58,906 nucleotides of DNA from an uncultured Lachnospiraceae bacterium. GTDB taxonomy: Bacteria; Bacillota; Clostridia; Lachnospirales; Lachnospiraceae. The notes beneath the pieces are model-generated. The model saw only the letters and a program-made list of their open reading frames with translations, did no database searches and was not told the DNA's origin. A program made the translations under genes and the position numbers. The stretch covers positions 1-58,906 of the forward strand of contig CARQVR010000015.1 in assembly GCA_949051815.1 (NCBI GenBank), given 5' to 3'. Below, piece after piece: positions 23,173 to 32,214 of the stretch. The first letter of the stretch is position 1. Each line of letters starts with the position of its first letter.

Positions 23173-23724
23173 TTACACATTTTGGAAAGCATTGTAGGAC
23201 TCCTCCAAAAGTTTGACGGTGTCCTCCTCCTGCAGGTCATAATCTCCTGTCAGGGTCATACATGCCGCGCCGTGAATAAAAATCCACATCTTCATAAACA
23301 TACCGCTTGGATCCTTACAGCCGAAAATTTTCGCACTGTTAATTTCACGCACCACCGCGCCGTTTTTACCGTTCAGCATATCGTAGAGACTTTTTCCATG
23401 GCGGTTCTCCGACAAAAATAGCAGACGGAATAAATTCTGCTCCTCCTGAGAAAAGCGGATATAGGCAAGTCCCAGATTGACAAAGGGCGTATTGTTCAGC
23501 TTCGGAAATTCCTCGTAATAAACACTGAAAAATTCCATCGCTTTCACAAAGAGATCATCCCCCAGCTCCTCCATATTTTTATAAACCCGGAAAATCGGCT
23601 GGGTGGAACAGCCCGCCTTCGCCGCCAGCGTTCTGGCGCTGACCTGCGCGAAACCTTCCGTCCGCGCCATCTCGAAGGCAGCGTTTAATATGTCGTTTTT
23701 TGTGATCGTCTCTTTTCTTGCCAT
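23173..23724 (-). CDS. TetR/AcrR-family transcriptional regulator
   Basis: The 183-residue protein has an N-terminal TetR helix-turn-helix (ILNAAFEMARTEGFAQVSA, then TLAAKAGCSTQPIFRVYKN, residues 12-50) and an unrelated C-terminal ligand domain. It is preceded by a strong promoter (23784-23812) with a TAAC-GTAT-GTTA palindrome, a candidate autoregulatory site. Downstream is the RpiR gene, 50 nt away, so both may share the transcript. Confidence 0.9.
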   Translation of the reverse strand: MARKETITKNDILNAAFEMARTEGFAQVSARTLAAKAGCSTQPIFRVYKNMEELGDDLFVKAMEFFSVYYEEFPKLNNTPFVNLGLAYIRFSQEEQNLFRLLFLSENRHGKSLYDMLNGKNGAVVREINSAKIFGCKDPSGMFMKMWIFIHGAACMTLTGDYDLQEEDTVKLLEESYNAFQNV

Positions 23725-23783
23725 AAGAATGTCCCTCTCTCACTCTTTTGCAGCTTTTACAGCTTCTTTTGGTAACGTATGTT

Positions 23784-23812
23784 ATTATAATATATTATGT
23801 AACCTCCGTCAA
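23784..23812 (-). promoter_or_regulatory. Sigma-A promoter of the tetR gene, possible operator
   Basis: Minus-strand TTGACG (23812-23807) and TATAAT (23789-23784) are 17 nt apart. The neighbouring 23772-23783 sequence contains TAAC-GTAT-GTTA, a short palindrome that a TetR dimer could bind. Confidence 0.75.
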
Positions 23813-23869
23813 GTCTTTTTACAGAAAAAGCCATATGCCAGACTGAACTGTTACTATAGAATACTGCCG

Positions 23870-26800
23870 TCAACGGCGAACCATAACTTTAATGCGCGTC
23901 TTCACATCCTTAGTCATGCCGTCTCTGCCCACCAGCGTTATGGTGACGGGAACCGTATACGTTTTTCCTTTCATGCCGCTCACCGTAAGCGCGCCGTCCC
24001 TGTCTGTAAGCACAAGTTCCGCCGCCGCGTAATGATCTTCGGATTCATCCTTTAGCCAGCGCACCGTGATATCTTCCTTCCCGTCCCTGTTGCAGTCTGA
24101 TCCGCCGGAAAGCGCTTTGATCCGGTAACCCATTCCGTCAGGCAGCGCAAATCCACAGCTTCTGACCAGCCCGTCATTTCCTGCAAAAAGCGTCTGGCCG
24201 CCGCCGTACACCGTCACCTTCGGCACGGACTGTCTGGGCCGGACCGTAAAGGCCGGTGTCTGTACTTTGATGGTGTCCCCGTTCTCCAGCTTAATCGTGT
24301 AACGAAGTGCCAGCCGGTAGCGTTGTCCTGCCTTCAGCTTACTTTCATTTTTCTCATTCACTCTTATGCGGTACAGACCGGGCTGACTCCTCAGATAGTA
24401 GAGCTTAAAATATTCGCTGTACTCCCCTGTCAATGAAAAACCGCTACTATTGTCGTAGATGTAATGGTCTCCCACGTTCTGCACGGTGGTTCTGATTTCC
24501 ACACAATTTTCACTAAACTTCGGATCCTTTGCCAGATCCAGACCGCCCGACAGCTTCATCTTCGCAGTAGCTGCCTTGTCTGTCGCCTGAATCTTTAAGG
24601 TGAGCGTTCTCCCCTCTACGCGGTTTCCGGAAGCGTCCAGAAAGCAGGGCGTTACCTTAAAATCATAGGTCCCGTTTTTGATTGCATCCTGTCTCATGGT
24701 CTGCGCCCTGTTTGTCCTCACCACGATACGGCCGCTTCCCTTGCTCTCCTGTTTCATCTCCAGAAGATCCTCATCCAATAACGCCTGTGATTTCGCATTT
24801 TTACCTTCAATAACGATATCCTCGCAGGAAAGAGACACATTATAGGCATTTTTCAGCACGATATCTGTATATGCCTCTCCCACATACCTTGTGTTCATCA
24901 CCAGTTTTGTCTTCGTCAGACCAGGCGTCGGGTTCGCAAACTTTATGGTGTGCACGGCAGTCAGAGGTTCCCGCCAGTAATCGGAGACAACCGTCATGGT
25001 CAGTTTTTCGCTGCCACTCGTTTTACACCCTGTATAGATATAGCCTGTGTCACCGCTTTTTTTCACATCCCTGTTCCGGAATGTCAGTTCCGTGTAACAG
25101 ATCCGCGGATCGTATTCCCCGGTAAAGCCGTTACCGGCATAACGAAACTCCTGCTTCTCCGTATTGTTGTACAGCTTAAAGCTGCCGGCGGCATGGCTCT
25201 CCAATGCAGGAATCAGGGTAGCCTGCTTCTCCTGCACGGCAATCACCGGTTTTTTATAACTCCATTTGAGAGAAACCGGCTTCTCAACCGCCTCTGTGTA
25301 GCCATGATACTTTATTTTAATTTTGCCCGATACAATCCCCGTTTCCGCCGGTTTTTTATTGTCCTTAAGCCGGATGTTCTTCTGTGCAAAATACAGACGC
25401 TCTGCGTTCTTTCCTTTCTTCACCGTATCAAAGGCATATGCAGACGGCACGGTGGAAAAACCGTTGTCCTCCCCCTCTGCGCTGTCAGTCCACCTGACGG
25501 ATTCGATTGCAACACCCTTCTGCGTCGTCGTGATATCTACGGAAGCAGGATCCGTGCGGTAAAACAGATTTGCCGGTCTCACGGATTTCACTGTTACCTG
25601 CGGCGTTTTTGTTTTCACAGTCACCTTGAGCGGATGGAAAAAAGGTTCCGATAAGATGCCGGGAGCAGTCACACCAATATAACAGTCATAGGTCTTTTCC
25701 TCCGTCAAATCTGTCGGACAGACCAGATAGCAGTATTTTCCGCCTTCCTCATACTCTGTCAGCTCCAGATCGGTCTCAAGCGTCTTTTTGTCTTTCCTCC
25801 AAAGGCAGATATTAACATATTTTACAACCCCATAGACAGGAACGAATTCCACCGCCCCGCCGTTTTCACTGGCAAGCCGTTTTCCCTCATCACTTTCAAA
25901 ATCATAGGCCGGATTTACCGTTACCCTGGAAACATTCACTCTGGGCGCGCAATTTCGGATCTCGATCTGCGCTGTGGCCGTATGGCCCGCCTTATCTTTC
26001 ACCCTGGCCGTCAGGATCGTATGCCCATCTCCGACAACCTTAATCTCTGCTGTGTGGGTATCCCCGGATGTCTTCACCGCAGCCACCTTTTTGTCCGAAA
26101 CGCTCCAGCTCACCTTTACCTTTTCAAACGCTGCCTCCTCCTCTTCGTTTCTGTCAAGAAGCGCCGCCTGAACACGGAACGTCTTCACACTCCCACTGTA
26201 GTTTATCACAATGCGTCCATTATCTTTAGAGACGCCTGTCGTCTCCTCCGGCGTAATCGTAATATATGCCTGTTTTTCCTCCACAGCCTGAATCCTAAAG
26301 CTGGTCTTCGCCAAAATCTTCTCCCGCTTTGTCTTGGGATCCATCACCTTAAGAACCGGTTTCAGGGTGTAATTCCCCTTCTTCACCGCCGTCACTGTAT
26401 AATGCTGCCTGTAGCCATAATTCGGTTTCTCCACCTTTTTCAGAATGACTCCCGCAGGCGCATTTATTTCCATCCATGTATAGTTCCTTGTCGTATCACA
26501 CATGATACTTCCACCAAAAAGGGCCTCCACGCACATCGTCAGGGAATCAGATCCTTCCGACGGATTTCCCTCCTCGTCCACATGCCCCACCTCGAGCACA
26601 TGATTGTGGTTTTCTCCATCCGCCTCATAGGCTGAAAGTCCGGTCACCCTGCCGATCTGAACGCAAATGCTTGTTTCCTGCGGGTAATACTGTTCTCCTT
26701 CATAAAAGACCTCAAAGAGATACCCCTCCGTATTCTCCCCGTTAATCAAAATGGGCGTATCCGGGTATTTCCATTTCCATCCTTCCCAGCCATCTGGTAA

Positions 26801-29800
26801 TTTCACATCACCCAGCTTTTTATGCGTATTTTCCAGCACATATGGCATTCCCTGACCAGTGGCCGGCAGGTTCTTGAAGTGCAGCGCCACTTCACAGGCC
26901 TGCATCTGATACAGCGCCGTGTCGTCCGTATTCTTCGGCTCCACACGAAGCAGGACGTCACCCGCCTTGTGAGGTGTAATTTTTCCCTCCTCGTTCACTG
27001 TCGCCACTTCTGTATCGTCGATGCTCCAGTTGAAATCACCACTGTCAAACCCGGGTCTGGAAGGCATAGTCTCCCCCAACGCCGTATAGTACATGACACC
27101 CCCCGGATAAGCCAGGGTATACTGGTCGCGTCCGGCCTCATCCTTCGCCGTCTCCTGAACTGCCGGATAAGCAGATCTGTATGGGCGGAATCCCGTAATT
27201 GCAAATCCCTTGCCCGCAGCAGGCTGTACGGAAACGGTCAAAAAGGCTTTCACCTGATCCGTCTTTGATGTGAATACCAGTCTGGTCTCCCCGGCCCTCT
27301 TTGTCTCAATCACACCGTCCACCCAGCATGCAACGGTCTCATTGCCGGAGCTGACCTTTGCAGAAACTTCCACAGGATTTTGCCCCGTCGTGTCACATAA
27401 AACAAATCCCTCGCAGGAGTCTCCCCTTGCCGCATTCAGCCTCGCTCCCTCCACAGGAAATGCGCTGCCGTCCGCACCCTTTTTGCCAATCTGGTAATGC
27501 CCCACCGTCACCTCGCAGGAGACGGAGACCTCCGGCGCGTAAGCGGACGAAGCGGTGATCGTCGCAGTTCCCGCCGCCACAGCAGATACCCTGCCATCCG
27601 CCGTCACTGCGGCAACCGCCTTGTCGCTGCTCTCCCATACCAGATCCGGAGAAGCTGCAAGCGGCTCCCACTGCACTTTCAGATTTTCATAGCCGTAGCC
27701 TTTCTCCCTTTCATAGATCTGATTCGCGTTTAAATACAATTGTTCCTGCGATATGATAAGTTTCTCCGGCTTCTCCGCCTCAGGTGTCGTAAAACTGCCG
27801 AAAGCCTTATAAGCGTCTCTGGTCACATCCTCCGGTTTCCCGCATGTGATATCATCGGTCAGAACCGCCGCAAACTCATACTCTGTCTCCTTTTTGAGAT
27901 CATCCATATTCACCGTCACCGCGGCGGTCTCCTCCTCCACACCGCTCAGATTTACCACGCGGCCGGCCTTTTTCCAGGCTTTCTCTTCCTTTGCCTTGCA
28001 GAAAAAGTGCAGATAAGAGACATGATTCTCCACATTACCGGAAAACCGCACCCGCAGAGTCACATTCACATCATCGACTAAAGCCTCCGCCTCAGACAAG
28101 CTGCGGCCGTCTTCCATAGTCGTAAAGACGATTGTATTTTGATGTTTTAACTCATCCGGCGATGTGTTTTCACCGGTGCCAAATCCCATGCACAGCTCGT
28201 AGTCAGTCTTCTCCTCCAGATCTCCGAGCATAAACGTATCTTCCATCGGTTTCTCACCGGTTCTGACTGTATATACCTTTTTCCACGCGGTATCTCCCTC
28301 CCCGGAAGCCTTTCTGAACCAGCCCAGAAGATATCCGTCATCCGCGCCCTCCATACTGCTCAGTGTATAACCGATTGTCGCGGAATAGATTCTTACCACC
28401 GGCACTATTTCCACTGTCCGCCGATCCGCTGCTGTGCGAAATTCACCCTCCACGACGCACTCCAGATCTTTCGAATTGAAAATATGACTCCTAAATCCGG
28501 TCCGATACTCATAGACCGTATCTTCCTTTAAGTGATCCGGCGAAAGGGTCAGTATACCCTCGTTTGATGAATACCCTTTTTCTGTCTGCTCCCACTGCTC
28601 CTGCCCCTTCTCACGGTAATAGAAACAAACAGTATTATAACTGGCCACTCCCATATTGAACATATGGCATCTGATTTTCGCCGATGTCATTTTAGACTTG
28701 ACGTCGACCTCTATACGGCGCGTATCGACTTTGGTAGTAACGGTGTTCCTCACCGTATTCGTAAGATACTTCTGCGCCTCATACTCCTTGCCAATGCCAA
28801 TCACATACTCATAAGCCGTATTTATTTTCAGCCCTGACAGTCTAAAACTGCCATCCTTCGTTACAGGATAACCGTTTACCGACTTCCATACCCCGTTAAT
28901 GCCTGCCGGCCTGTAATAGCAGATCACATAATCTTTCGAGTACTGATTAAACCCGGACAGGGCATAGTGCACCACCACATCCCTCAAATAAATTTCCGTC
29001 TCTGTGACCGTCACAGATCTTTTATCCTTCGCCGTCCGGAAAACATCCGTTGCATAAACTTTCTCCCCACTGCTGTCGCGCAGGGAAAACTCGTACTCCG
29101 TGTCCGGCTTCAGCCAGTTGTACATGGTCGTATTTTTATATCCGTTGAAAAACGACAGGCCAAAATCCCAATTGCTTTCCATCAAATTCTGTGAGCCCTT
29201 TTCCCGTATGCACCGGCTTAAGTTTACGCCCACACCGGTCTTCTCCAAAACGGCTTTATCCCTCCCTTCAAGGGTCACCTGATATCTCTGGTAATCATGG
29301 GAACCGTCCAGCCTCTCCAGTTTCAGCTTCGGCTTAGTGGTATGCAGATCCTCATAGGCCACTGCCTGCAGATATTCATTGTTGTCGACTACGTTCTCAG
29401 AGTTTCCTACCAGCCAGCGCACGTGGTATTCGATATCCGGCTCCAGCACACAGCCGATGGCTGCGCTCGAAATCGTTGCCTGATACCCGTTTTCCTTCTC
29501 CAGCCGCACCTTTACCCCTGAATTTACATACCTGCCCAAAGAAGAATATACCTGTGCCTGCAGATAATAGGTACCTGCCAGCTTGTCACCGGCCAGCTGA
29601 TAAGTGCGCACGAAATAGAAGGCTCCCACTTCATCTGTTGTCGTTTTCACCCTCCGAAGCTGCACGCCGCGATCATTCTCAATGCTGCACACTACCTTTT
29701 TGGTCGTTCCGCCCACGGCCAGTATAAACTCATAGTCCGTGCCCCGACTCGCTATTGGCAGGCTGGCTGTATCCGCTCCTCTCCCCGCTTCCAGCGTGAA

Positions 29801-32020
29801 ATAGCTGCTGCTGTATTTCAGCGCGCTCCCTACCGCACGATAAAATACAACTACGCCTCTGGTTCCCTGAAGCCCCGGAACAGACACGGTAAATCCCACC
29901 TGCGGACTCCCGTTTTCGCCCGCCGCAGTCTGTTTCACCTGAAAATTGATATTTCCTGCATCCAGAGACGCCTTGTCCGGCGCACGGCATGTAATCGTCT
30001 TTCGCGCCGAGCTCACTTTGTCCATCGCAAACGCCATACTGATCTGCAGCGAATAGACAGCCCCAGGTTGCAAAAAGAATCCGTGATCGGCCGTGTCAAA
30101 ATCCACCGAATAATATCCGTTGGAATCCTTATCGCTTCTTTTGAATCCCTTCGCAATGACATGCTCCCGCCCCATAGAATCCGTCATACGGCAGGCCATA
30201 GAACCAGACCCTTCCTGTATTTCGTAGTCCGTCTTTGCCCTCACTGTCAGCGTCGAGAAATCCTGGGAAATCTCCGCCGAGGCAGCATCAATAGTAAGTT
30301 CTGGCTCCTTTGTACTGTAAACCAGCGTCATTACTAATCTGTGGCTTGTCTCGTCATAAAATGAAAACCGATATGCCGTCCCGGCTTGCAGCCCATTAAA
30401 AACATAAGTATTCCAGTTTTGAATCACCACTCTGGACGACTGCGTTTCCGGTTCATCTGCCGGCTGATACTGGCAGAGCAGTTTATTTCTGTCATACAAA
30501 AGCAGCTCCAGATCAAGCGATATCGACTGTTTCTCACAAATGACATTATGCACATACACATAATCCTGACTGTTGTCCCCCTTTATGACAAAGGGGTCCA
30601 TGCCGGTAAGAAGCATAACAAACGGGTAAGTCGATGAGGCAGCGGTAACCATGAACGCTGTATCATACATTCCCGGAGAAAGCCTGTCAAAGCTTGCTTT
30701 CCGTCCTTTCCTGTCTGTAATCAGGTTATAATCCCGTCTTGTATCATATGCATCCTCTTTCGAGTGGTCTGACGGGCAGACAATGGGCGACAGACGATAC
30801 GACCACTTGGATGGCTCCACCACCTCCAACTGATAATGCCATTTTCCCGTTCTCACCTGAATGGTTACCGAATCTTCGTCTGGCAGCGCTATCGTGTAGC
30901 TTCCGTCACTGTTTTTCGTAATTTCCGTCTGATAGGCTGCATACAGGGTATATGTCAGACTGCCGTCTCTTTTGGTGGTATAAGTTCCAAGATAGATCGT
31001 TTCTCCCTTTTCCATATAGCCGGTATTTGTGCAAATAGCAGGAGGCGAATAGGACATGCTCTCTAAAACGGCTTCTTGATCCGGTTTTGCATAAAGCTCA
31101 AAATGAACTGAGTTTGAAAATTTTTCCTGTGAGTAAAAGGCATACCTTCCGGCCTCCGGGGCAGTGAAAGAATACCAGACATAGTTGTCTTCATCCGGGC
31201 TTGGAGGCAGGGTAATCTGCACACCATCTTTGGAGGCAGCAGCGAAATCAAGCGCCGGCACCTCATCAGTAAGCACAGAAAAAGCCGCTTCTGACAGCGT
31301 ATTCGCCGATACGCTGTTCCCTGAAACGGTGTCCTCTTCCGGTTCCTTATTTACAGGAGGAACCTCTTCCTCCGGTATTTCCTCCCTATCCGGATTCTCC
31401 GGCTCCTGTGGATTCTCTTCTTCCGGCTTCTGTAAACCCTCATCCTCCGTGTCGGGATCTTCCGGCTCCTGTGAGCCATCGTCTCCCGTGTCAGGATTCT
31501 CCGGCTCCTGTGAACCATCGTCTCCCGTATCAGGGTTTTCCGGTTTCTGCGTGCCTTCGTCTCCCGTGTCAGGATTCTCCGGCTTCTGCGCGCCTTCGTC
31601 TCCCGTGTCAGGATTCCCCGGCTTCTGCGCGCCTTCGTCTCCCGTGTCGGGGTTTTCCGGTTTCTGCGCGCCTTCGTCTCCCGTGTCGGGGTTTTCCGGT
31701 TTCTGCGCGCCTTCGTCTCCCGTATCAGGGTTTTCCGGTTTCTGCGTGCCTTCGTCTCCCGCGTCAGGGTTTTCCGGTTTCTGCGTGCCTTCGTCTCCCG
31801 TATCAGGGTTTTCCGGCTGTTGATCCGTCTTCCCTGTCAAAAGACTGACTGACCCATTCCCCGGAATTTCGCCGCTGTCTTCAAACTCCGCTGTATCAGA
31901 GCTTGTCCTGTCAGCGCTCTCCACGACCGGAACAGGATTTATCCGGGCAGCGTAAGCCGTCATGGGGCTTTCAAAGGCAAGTAAGACTGCCAGTGTAACT
32001 GTCAAAATTCGATGAAACAT
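23870..32020 (-). CDS. Giant secreted surface protein with PT-type repeat and Fn3/Big-like modules
   Basis: The 2716-residue protein has a Sec signal peptide (residues 1-24; VLLAFESPMTAYA just before the cut). Residues 69-198 are ten copies of a 13-residue repeat, PENPDTGDEGAQK and variants, forming a charged, extended stalk. Next are a PPC-like beta domain (about 265-370) and at least four tandem Fn3-like modules of about 100 residues (about 1000-1410), with blocks such as YYREKGQEQWEQ and KEDTVYEYRTGF. Bacterial Ig-like Big_2 domains follow (about 1430-1510, 1650-1710 and 1960-2030). No LPxTG, SLH, GW or choline-binding anchor is visible. The C-terminus ends in a beta-rich domain. Likely adhesin or surface scaffold. 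Confidence 0.88.
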   Translation of the reverse strand: MFHRILTVTLAVLLAFESPMTAYAARINPVPVVESADRTSSDTAEFEDSGEIPGNGSVSLLTGKTDQQPENPDTGDEGTQKPENPDAGDEGTQKPENPDTGDEGAQKPENPDTGDEGAQKPENPDTGDEGAQKPGNPDTGDEGAQKPENPDTGDEGTQKPENPDTGDDGSQEPENPDTGDDGSQEPEDPDTEDEGLQKPEEENPQEPENPDREEIPEEEVPPVNKEPEEDTVSGNSVSANTLSEAAFSVLTDEVPALDFAAASKDGVQITLPPSPDEDNYVWYSFTAPEAGRYAFYSQEKFSNSVHFELYAKPDQEAVLESMSYSPPAICTNTGYMEKGETIYLGTYTTKRDGSLTYTLYAAYQTEITKNSDGSYTIALPDEDSVTIQVRTGKWHYQLEVVEPSKWSYRLSPIVCPSDHSKEDAYDTRRDYNLITDRKGRKASFDRLSPGMYDTAFMVTAASSTYPFVMLLTGMDPFVIKGDNSQDYVYVHNVICEKQSISLDLELLLYDRNKLLCQYQPADEPETQSSRVVIQNWNTYVFNGLQAGTAYRFSFYDETSHRLVMTLVYSTKEPELTIDAASAEISQDFSTLTVRAKTDYEIQEGSGSMACRMTDSMGREHVIAKGFKRSDKDSNGYYSVDFDTADHGFFLQPGAVYSLQISMAFAMDKVSSARKTITCRAPDKASLDAGNINFQVKQTAAGENGSPQVGFTVSVPGLQGTRGVVVFYRAVGSALKYSSSYFTLEAGRGADTASLPIASRGTDYEFILAVGGTTKKVVCSIENDRGVQLRRVKTTTDEVGAFYFVRTYQLAGDKLAGTYYLQAQVYSSLGRYVNSGVKVRLEKENGYQATISSAAIGCVLEPDIEYHVRWLVGNSENVVDNNEYLQAVAYEDLHTTKPKLKLERLDGSHDYQRYQVTLEGRDKAVLEKTGVGVNLSRCIREKGSQNLMESNWDFGLSFFNGYKNTTMYNWLKPDTEYEFSLRDSSGEKVYATDVFRTAKDKRSVTVTETEIYLRDVVVHYALSGFNQYSKDYVICYYRPAGINGVWKSVNGYPVTKDGSFRLSGLKINTAYEYVIGIGKEYEAQKYLTNTVRNTVTTKVDTRRIEVDVKSKMTSAKIRCHMFNMGVASYNTVCFYYREKGQEQWEQTEKGYSSNEGILTLSPDHLKEDTVYEYRTGFRSHIFNSKDLECVVEGEFRTAADRRTVEIVPVVRIYSATIGYTLSSMEGADDGYLLGWFRKASGEGDTAWKKVYTVRTGEKPMEDTFMLGDLEEKTDYELCMGFGTGENTSPDELKHQNTIVFTTMEDGRSLSEAEALVDDVNVTLRVRFSGNVENHVSYLHFFCKAKEEKAWKKAGRVVNLSGVEEETAAVTVNMDDLKKETEYEFAAVLTDDITCGKPEDVTRDAYKAFGSFTTPEAEKPEKLIISQEQLYLNANQIYEREKGYGYENLKVQWEPLAASPDLVWESSDKAVAAVTADGRVSAVAAGTATITASSAYAPEVSVSCEVTVGHYQIGKKGADGSAFPVEGARLNAARGDSCEGFVLCDTTGQNPVEVSAKVSSGNETVACWVDGVIETKRAGETRLVFTSKTDQVKAFLTVSVQPAAGKGFAITGFRPYRSAYPAVQETAKDEAGRDQYTLAYPGGVMYYTALGETMPSRPGFDSGDFNWSIDDTEVATVNEEGKITPHKAGDVLLRVEPKNTDDTALYQMQACEVALHFKNLPATGQGMPYVLENTHKKLGDVKLPDGWEGWKWKYPDTPILINGENTEGYLFEVFYEGEQYYPQETSICVQIGRVTGLSAYEADGENHNHVLEVGHVDEEGNPSEGSDSLTMCVEALFGGSIMCDTTRNYTWMEINAPAGVILKKVEKPNYGYRQHYTVTAVKKGNYTLKPVLKVMDPKTKREKILAKTSFRIQAVEEKQAYITITPEETTGVSKDNGRIVINYSGSVKTFRVQAALLDRNEEEEAAFEKVKVSWSVSDKKVAAVKTSGDTHTAEIKVVGDGHTILTARVKDKAGHTATAQIEIRNCAPRVNVSRVTVNPAYDFESDEGKRLASENGGAVEFVPVYGVVKYVNICLWRKDKKTLETDLELTEYEEGGKYCYLVCPTDLTEEKTYDCYIGVTAPGILSEPFFHPLKVTVKTKTPQVTVKSVRPANLFYRTDPASVDITTTQKGVAIESVRWTDSAEGEDNGFSTVPSAYAFDTVKKGKNAERLYFAQKNIRLKDNKKPAETGIVSGKIKIKYHGYTEAVEKPVSLKWSYKKPVIAVQEKQATLIPALESHAAGSFKLYNNTEKQEFRYAGNGFTGEYDPRICYTELTFRNRDVKKSGDTGYIYTGCKTSGSEKLTMTVVSDYWREPLTAVHTIKFANPTPGLTKTKLVMNTRYVGEAYTDIVLKNAYNVSLSCEDIVIEGKNAKSQALLDEDLLEMKQESKGSGRIVVRTNRAQTMRQDAIKNGTYDFKVTPCFLDASGNRVEGRTLTLKIQATDKAATAKMKLSGGLDLAKDPKFSENCVEIRTTVQNVGDHYIYDNSSGFSLTGEYSEYFKLYYLRSQPGLYRIRVNEKNESKLKAGQRYRLALRYTIKLENGDTIKVQTPAFTVRPRQSVPKVTVYGGGQTLFAGNDGLVRSCGFALPDGMGYRIKALSGGSDCNRDGKEDITVRWLKDESEDHYAAAELVLTDRDGALTVSGMKGKTYTVPVTITLVGRDGMTKDVKTRIKVMVRR
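31427..31816 (-). repeat. 10 x 39-nt tandem repeat in the giant surface protein
   Basis: Ten in-frame 39-nt units encode PENPDTGDEGAQK-type repeats (residues 69-198). Copies in the middle are nearly identical; those toward the 3' end of the gene (the lower coordinates) diverge (PDTGDDGSQE, PDTEDEGLQ). Unit number can change by slippage and would vary stalk length. Assembly errors are also likely here. Confidence 0.9.
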
Positions 32021-32079
32021 AAGAGGTATTCCTTTCTGTGATGAAACCGGAACACAAGTGACAAAACCATATTATTTCT

Positions 32080-32108
32080 ATTATAGTACATAACGCCAGC
32101 CGCAACAA
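32080..32108 (-). promoter_or_regulatory. Sigma-A promoter of the giant surface protein gene
   Basis: Minus-strand TTGTTG (32108-32103) and TATAAT (32085-32080) are 17 nt apart. The start codon is 60 nt downstream, with AAAGGA 10 nt before it. Confidence 0.7.
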
Positions 32109-32142
32109 GCAAAAAAGTTTGAATCTCACGCCCAACGGACAT

Positions 32143-32187
32143 AAAAAAAGTGACCCCCTGGAAGTAAACTTCCGGGATCACTTTTTT
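32143..32187 (-). terminator. Bidirectional intrinsic terminator after the decarboxylase operon
   Basis: A long hairpin with arms AAAAAAGTGATCCCGGAAG and CTTCC-GGGGGTCACTTTTTTT (approximate, with internal mismatches) is flanked by A-tract and T-tract, so it can act in both directions. It starts 28 nt after the last gene of the decarboxylase operon. Confidence 0.9.
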
Positions 32188-32214
32188 ATATCTGCTCAGG
32201 CTCACGCTTTGCTC

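Noticed and set aside
31185..31823. A Ser/Gly-rich plus-strand frame with repeats
   Set aside because: It is the complement of the 39-nt repeat of the giant surface protein; it lacks a ribosome-binding site and signal.
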